Of a stretch of DNA of 64,000 nucleotides, positions 59,448 through 64,000 are shown in pieces. The number at the start of each line of letters is the position of its first letter. The stretch's first letter is position 1. Source of the stretch: Torymus aiolomorphi. Taxonomy: Eukaryota; Arthropoda; Insecta; Hymenoptera; Torymidae. The stretch lies in contig CM070873.1 in the NCBI GenBank assembly GCA_036365515.1, forward strand, positions 190,797,104 through 190,861,103. Reading direction: 5' to 3'. A model generated the notes under the pieces. It was given only the letters and a program-made list of their open reading frames with translations, was not told the DNA's origin and did not search any database. Position numbers and translations under genes: made by a program.

Positions 59448-61499
59448 TGAATGTTTTTGGATCTCGTCGGGGGAAAAATACAAAATCATTTATTATTCAG
59501 AATGTCATAACCATGGCCGTGGTTGTTCATAAATTCGTGAAAATGGTAAAAGAAATGTATTTTTTAAATTTGCTTTAACTTCGAATGTTTTGGATAATTA
59601 TGAAATTTTTCTTCGGCAAGTAACAATGAAATAAATTAAGAAACAAAATCTTATCTTGAAAAATGAAATCGGTAGTTAATGAAAAAAGATCCCTGTGTTT
59701 TATCAATAATTGTTTGTACTGACGAAATCTGTTCCTAAAATATCGACAGTTTGTTAAAAAATGTTTGTTTAGTTATTTTAAATAGACTTTTTTTATAACA
59801 GATTAACTAGTTATATTATTTGAAATGGCTTAATTACATTACAACTATTGCTCTTACATATTTTAGACAACCTCTTGATTTAACACTGCTTTAATTTGGG
59901 AGTCGCGCATGAACCTCGTTAACTAGAAATACGATTTTTGTTACCATTAATAGAAGTTTTCCTTTCAATTCACATTCTGATTATCTATTTACGTTACAGT
60001 TTATTGAAGATTATAGGTAGATAGATCTGCTCTTTTTTGTGAACTTTTAATGTTCAAAGCGCGAGAACTTTTAATGTAAGGCTGCGAAGCGACAGCATCT
60101 CTAATTTTGCAATTTTTTCAACAAACAATACTCTTAGGCATCATAGGGTAGAGTGTTGTGCTGCTCTAGATGTTTTAGCGAAGCCGATAGATTTATTTAA
60201 GCACAAGAACTCTTTACATAAAGATACGAAGTGCCTGTGTACGCGATTTCTTGATTTCTAATAAAAAACGCCTGTGTTTAAAAGGGTAATGTGTTACCAG
60301 CCACCTGAGCTGATCGTGGGGTTAAAATAATATTTTAAGCCAGAAATTCCTTTACATAAATTTTGACAACGGTCGTGTAACTGTTTTATCGTTTTTTTAT
60401 TGAATGATCCATTGATGTTTAGAAGGATAACGCACTTGCGAGGATGAGAAATTCATTTTAGCGCAAGAACTTTTGTCGTAATACTGCAAGGCGGCATTGT
60501 CCGTAATTTTTCGAGTGAGCTTGTCGCTGCATGGCTGTACAGCTGTTTACGAGTCTGAAAATAAAAGTTGAACTGGTGACGAAACGAAACGAACGCTTCC
60601 CGGGTTTTCATCAAGAAATTCCATGGTTAACATGATTTAAACTAAAGAACTTTTCATGTAACGCTCTAAAATAGCAGTGCCGTCGATTTCTCGTTTTTTG
60701 TAAAGACTAATGACAAAATCAAAGTATAAAATAAAAGTATTTTATCATTCTTTAATTCTGAATACGTAAAATGATAGGATAATCAGATAATTTTTTTAAA
60801 CAAAAAATTATTTTCATATTTTATGTTAATTTATTTATTTAGTTTAAAATACCTAAAGTATAGAAAGGCAATATAAAAATTCAAATGTAACGAGTATAGC
60901 AAATCTTCACGCCTATTCTTTATGACCAATCTAAATCAATTCTCAAATGTTGTACAACATCGGGCCCACGTTTTTTAAGAAAGGAAATACATGACTCGCT
61001 CTGTATTTATCAACAAGAGATATCAACTATGATGCCTTCATAGTTTCGCTAGCTTTTGGCCGATCAAACGAAAGCTTTCCTCGCCAGCTGTCTTGAAAAC
61101 CAGTACTGAAATCGACTTGTCACAGAAATGGCTGAATTCTGTTTATAAGGTAAATCGAGGTCGACAAAAACAGATTTTGAAATTTGCAGCTCTCTCAGTT
61201 TCCCAGGGCTTCTATACGAAAGCAACGTTCGTAAGTTTTATTTGATTATAGTCAACAATAAAATGGCTTGCATCAAACAAAAGAGCTTAAAATTTTGCAT
61301 CGAAAACGATTTTGAACTCGATTCCGTCCAGTGCAAAGTTCCGAGATAATTAATCGAAAAGAAATAAATGCTGTGGGAGCGAGAGACACGAGAAGCATAC
61401 CGCAGCGCGGGAGGAAAGTCGGGGGCATGTTCATTTCTTTTCGATTAATTATCTCTGAACTTTGCACTCATCGGAATCGAGTATAAAATCGTTTCTGAT
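59448..61499. repeat. Right outer arm, mirror of 50722-52761
   Basis: Non-coding and AT-rich. It ends inside the mirrored ~600-bp foldback at CGTTTCTGAT. Only 39 bp lie between this end and the solo LTR. Confidence 0.85.
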
Positions 61500-61534
61500 A
61501 CATATTAAGTACCCATCAGTGAATCTATCACTCT

Positions 61535-61538
61535 GTTT
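61535..61538. repeat. Left target duplication of solo LTR (GTTT)
   Basis: GTTT directly precedes TGTAACGG and is repeated at 63061-63064. Confidence 0.65.
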
Positions 61539-63060
<1,522 letters not shown>

Positions 63061-63064
63061 GTTT
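63061..63064. repeat. Right target duplication of solo LTR (GTTT)
   Basis: Matches 61535-61538. Confidence 0.65.
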
Positions 63065-63712
63065 TTAAATAGAAATTGCAAACACGCGTGAAAATATCAT
63101 ATGAGATCTGATATGAGAACATCAGAAATCAGATCTCATATGAGATTTCATATGAGATTTCATAATATAGAAAATTGTAGATGATATCACATATATGAGA
63201 TGTCATATGATCTCTGATGTCTGAAATTCTCGCGCGAAAAGGATGAAAAATAGGTGGCTTATAAAATAGTTAGTAAAATCTATAGCAGCGTAGACTTTGG
63301 AGAAGAATTTATATGCAATTTTAATTCCATTCCCGTTTAAAAACGACGGACACAAGGAAAAATATTTTTGGGTAATGAAAGTAAATCATGCGATTCTGCA
63401 CATGTAGAGATGATACATTGAAACAGTATCAATTAAAAATTAGAGCCAATGTAATTATTTATAATAGTGGAATTATAGCTATAAACATTTTTAATGAATT
63501 TATGCAAAAATTTAGAATTCTACATATACAAAGCCCACCGGTAAACTGCAAACCGTCGGGCTCGCCAAGTATGTATGGGAGATTGGAGGATCACCCCTGC
63601 TAGAGCAGCTCTAGACTTCTCTTATCCTCCCAAGATGCGAATATTATAGGAAGTTCTAAATTAAGAAAGAATAATGAAAAATAGGGATGTGTTGGTAACT
63701 GTGTAATTTTTT
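63065..63712. other. AT-rich stretch with ATATGAGATCTGATATGAG palindromic motifs
   Basis: At 63097-63220, TCATATGAGAT and ATCTCATATGA alternate and could fold. The 71-codon open frame at 63388 is not recognisable. No gene is supported. Confidence 0.5.
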
Positions 63713-64000
63713 TATATAGGCTTTGACTTTACGTAAATATCTGAAAAAATTCTTACGAATTTCAAAAATAAAAAGAAAGCATAATAGTTATTAAAATTAT
63801 ATAATTAAAATAATTTTCGCCCACATGGCCGTAAAGGGCATAGGTTCTATAAGGTTTTGTAGGATTATGTGAGCTATTGTGCCTCTTAGGCGTTAAGTAG
63901 ACTTTATGCCCGCTGGCTGAATATTTTTGAAGTTACAACGTGGGCGTAAAATTTAATTTTACACGCAAGGTACAAAAAGTTTTATTTCGATGCAGTAGGC
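63713..64000 (-). repeat. Right member of the outermost inverted repeat pair
   Basis: Reverse complement of 49938-50222 with about 10 percent differences by eye. It runs to the window edge at GCAGTAGGC, so it probably continues beyond. Confidence 0.85.

Larger units (their letters stand above)
50722..61499. repeat. Giant imperfect palindrome, about 10.8 kb
   Basis: The sequence from 50722 (ATCAGAAACGATTTT) inward is matched, reverse complemented, from 61499 inward. Checked anchor pairs are 50800 with 61430 (CCCCCGACTTTCCTCCCGCG), 51650 with 60590, 52740 with 59470, 53160 with 59050, 53800 with 58470 and 54160 with 58110. Arms look roughly 93-97 percent alike with small indels. The left arm has more copies of the central satellite unit than the right, so it is longer near the middle. 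Confidence 0.92.

Overview
This is a eukaryotic, almost certainly arthropod (insect) genomic window, made nearly entirely of transposable elements, foldback structures, satellites and microsatellites. The evidence is spliceosomal introns, an insect-style mix of Copia, Gypsy, LINE, hAT and Tc1/mariner-like elements, very long GA/CA/TA tracts, and a RAD51 fragment. A parasitoid hymenopteran is my guess, at low confidence. I see no intact host gene, no operon, no CRISPR array and no convincing RNA gene.

Layout. 0-7.2 kb: a 119-bp tandem repeat and scattered, broken pieces of non-LTR retrotransposons (ORF1, endonuclease, reverse transcriptase) on both strands. 7.8-11.9 kb: a composite bounded by ~300-bp inverted repeats. 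It holds a decayed unknown gene fragment, a 677-bp TTAA-flanked foldback MITE and a minus-strand LTR with a primer-binding site. 12-18.9 kb: minisatellites, microsatellites, AT-rich dispersed repeats, a 323-bp hairpin and an LTR-like GC-rich island. 18.94-25.87 kb: a decayed minus-strand Copia element with 225-bp LTRs. Its leader is split by a nested hAT element (21337-25247) with perfect TIR tips, a perfect 8-bp target duplication, a promoter-like region and a four-exon transposase gene that reads open for 897 residues. 26.6-32.2 kb: a decayed Gypsy-like element whose 5' LTR carries a fresh-looking 5'-truncated LINE. 32.3-33.9 kb: an AT-rich repeat related to the 14-16 kb repeat.

34.1-38.4 kb: a Tc1/mariner-superfamily element with ~350-bp TIRs, a frameshifted transposase, a 38-bp minisatellite and an internal 690-bp hairpin. 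39.1-40.5 kb: a TA-flanked foldback element full of nuclear-receptor-like TCAAGGTCA half-sites. 40.6-43.1 kb: a decayed intron-containing gene of an unclassified, probably transposon-borne family, broken by a 44-bp tandem duplication and other lesions. 45.7-46.3 kb: a RAD51 pseudogene. 46.5-49.8 kb: tandem duplications. 50.7-61.5 kb: a giant imperfect palindrome. It contains a TTAA-bounded inner palindrome (52766-59443) placed exactly at the dyad of the outer arms, with 12-bp satellite arrays around a 150-bp head-to-head repeat at the core. 61.5-63.1 kb: a solo LTR of the Gypsy-like family with a 4-bp target duplication. A further inverted repeat pair (49938-50222 and 63713-64000) encloses this whole region.

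The elements do not work together as a pathway; the window records nested insertions. The order is clearest at hAT into Copia, LINE into Gypsy LTR, and TTAA element into palindrome. The hAT element is the only one that looks capable of encoding a complete protein. Coordinates of repeats were set by eye and may be off by a few bases.
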